Positions 62,900 to 64,000 of a DNA stretch of 64,000 nucleotides are shown in pieces. The position numbers were made by a program, and so were the translations under genes. Every line of letters begins with the position of its first letter. Position 1 is the first letter of the stretch. The stretch spans positions 24,487 to 88,486 of the forward strand of contig MIDA01000105.1 in assembly GCA_001830045.1 (NCBI GenBank), given 5' to 3'. This DNA is from Tenericutes bacterium RIFOXYA12_FULL_35_10. Lineage in GTDB: Bacteria; Bacillota_I; Bacilli_A; Acholeplasmatales; Acholeplasmataceae. Below the pieces are notes generated by a model that made no database searches, was not told the origin of the DNA, and saw nothing but the letters and a program-made list of their open reading frames with translations.

Positions 62900-63643
62900 A
62901 TGACCGTAAAGAAAGCTTATAAGACTTTAATCATCACCGTTATCTTTATGATGTTAACCATCATTTTTTATGCATTTCATGTCTCTAAACTTTCTTTATC
63001 GTGGGCGATGAGTGGTTTTGTCATTTCAGTTCTTGGAAGTATTATCTCTATTGTTGTTTCCATTAGAGAAAGTAGTCATAAAAGAGAAATATCGGATGGC
63101 TTTTGGGCAAAACAGCGTTTTGAAATCTTAGATTGGCTCACCTTCTTAAGTGTGAGTTTGATGGGAATCTTCCTTGTGTTCATGTTTATCGTACTTCCAT
63201 CAGTTGTAAGATTTTCATCGATGGAACCCACTCTATATCCCGGTGATCGCGTGGTTGTCTATCATTTTATGTATGAACCAGAATTAAATGATGTTGTGAT
63301 CGTTAAAATTGATGAAGAAACATATTACATTAAACGTGTTCACGCCATGCCAGGGGATATCATTCGCTTTTATGACATGGGTGATGGGAATTACCGCATT
63401 CAGATTAATGGTGAGTTTCCAAAATCACCTGAAGATCAATATTATATAATTGACATTTTAGGTAAAGAAGCTGTATTAGAAAAAATGGACGGAGAAGAAC
63501 TGATAGCAGATTATTACCTCGTTTTTGGTGATAATGCGAATAATTCCATTGATTCACGTTCTAAAGATATTGGTCCGATTCATATTGACCAAATTGTAGG
63601 GAAGGCTATTTTAAGATTATGGCCTTTTGGAGGTATCAAATGA
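62900..63643 (+). CDS. lepB: Signal peptidase I
   Basis: A 247-residue membrane serine protease that removes signal peptides on the outer face. The catalytic Ser is in FSSMEPTLYPGD and the Lys in YYIKRVHAMPGD; a late FGDNANNSIDSR box fits the family. Three N-terminal hydrophobic helices precede the catalytic part, more than in typical Gram-positive SipS enzymes. The start ATG 62900 follows AAGGATGG; ATG 62891 lies within that RBS. It overlaps rbgA by four bases, the conserved lepB-rbgA order. Confidence 0.93.
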   Translation: MTVKKAYKTLIITVIFMMLTIIFYAFHVSKLSLSWAMSGFVISVLGSIISIVVSIRESSHKREISDGFWAKQRFEILDWLTFLSVSLMGIFLVFMFIVLPSVVRFSSMEPTLYPGDRVVVYHFMYEPELNDVVIVKIDEETYYIKRVHAMPGDIIRFYDMGDGNYRIQINGEFPKSPEDQYYIIDILGKEAVLEKMDGEELIADYYLVFGDNANNSIDSRSKDIGPIHIDQIVGKAILRLWPFGGIK

Positions 63644-64000
63644 CACATAAACAAATCCAATGGTTTCCTGGCCATATGTTTAAATCTTTAAGAGAAATTA
63701 GAGAAAAAGTCAAATTGATGGATCTCGTTTTTGTCTTACTTGATGCAAGACTTCCCTATTCTTCGATGAATCCAGAACTCTATAAAATCATTTCACATAA
63801 ACCGATGTTACTCTTATTTAATAAAATGGATTTAGCAGATGATCAGATCACCCATTTCTTTATGAAACATTACCAAGAGCAAGGCTATTATACGTTAAAG
63901 ATAGATGCTGCTAGTGGTAAGAACGTTCAAAAGATTAGAGGTATGGCTGAAGAAATATTAAAAGAAAAATTGGATAGAGAAAAAGCTAAAGGATTAAAAC
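63640..64000 (+). CDS. rbgA: Ribosome biogenesis GTPase RbgA (YlqF), 3' end outside window
   Basis: The first 120 residues of a circularly permuted GTPase needed for 50S assembly. The N-terminus QIQWFPGHMFKSLREI is diagnostic. The G4 motif NKMD comes before the G1 loop, which would lie beyond the window end, as expected of the permuted fold. GGAGG precedes the start, which overlaps the lepB stop (ATGA). Confidence 0.94.
   Translation, partial: MTHKQIQWFPGHMFKSLREIREKVKLMDLVFVLLDARLPYSSMNPELYKIISHKPMLLLFNKMDLADDQITHFFMKHYQEQGYYTLKIDAASGKNVQKIRGMAEEILKEKLDREKAKGLK

Overview
This is a low-GC chromosomal window, almost fully coding, that looks like an Acholeplasma-type mollicute (Acholeplasmataceae or a close relative). 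Three things point there: the Firmicutes-type gene order rpsU-phoH-ybeY-cdd-era-recO-glyQS-dnaG-rpoD-trmK, the use of pyruvate phosphate dikinase, and the absence of any cell-wall gene here. TGA is a genuine stop, because many genes end on TGA inside TGATG or ATGA overlaps and tryptophan is TGG. The code is therefore standard and not the Mycoplasma/Spiroplasma code. The genus is an inference and was not tested.

Layout. 1-2.5 kb: the 3' end of ppdK, then a lone AAA/DUF4143 ATPase. 2.5-6.7 kb: a heterodimeric ABC exporter plus a MarR regulator, behind a palindromic operator. 6.8-16 kb: pyruvate kinase, a Na/Pi-type transporter, uvrB, an SGNH hydrolase, a Sel1-repeat protein and small membrane proteins. 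16-18.7 kb: pepT (minus strand), then a three-gene DUF2089/YvlB-like operon from a near-consensus promoter. 18.7-22.3 kb: a second heterodimeric ABC exporter, preceded by a short leader ORF folded into a hairpin. 22.4-34.5 kb: aldo/keto reductase, a ZIP metal transporter and DtxR repressor behind a perfect palindrome, tandem mgtE genes, M32 carboxypeptidase, L-serine dehydratase, an RNA m5U methyltransferase, threonine aldolase and a glyoxalase-II-like protein (both minus), and cysK-cysE. 35-45 kb: secG, rsmE, rpsU and the macromolecular-synthesis cluster. 45-49 kb: a MarR regulator with a third heterodimeric ABC exporter, then tRNA-Arg(TCT). 50-60 kb: a type IV pilus or pseudopilus locus. Three pilin-like genes lie on the minus strand. 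Divergent from them are a VanW/YoaR-like membrane protein, pilB, pilC, the major pilin, prepilin peptidase, a PilM-PilN fusion and a PilO-like protein. 60-64 kb: a one-TM unknown protein, a soluble SftA-like FtsK translocase, signal peptidase I and the start of rbgA.

How the genes work together. All three exporter pairs combine one subunit with a degenerate ATPase site (DD in Walker B) and one canonical subunit, yet each pair has a different control layout: a MarR gene downstream, a MarR gene upstream, and a candidate leader-peptide attenuator. The pilus locus has the assembly ATPase, platform, peptidase, major and tip pilins and PilMNO-like alignment parts. No retraction ATPase or secretin is present in this window, which fits a single-membrane DNA-uptake or adhesion pseudopilus. 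Most transcription units have visible promoters and hairpin-plus-T terminators, so operon limits can be read with fair confidence.
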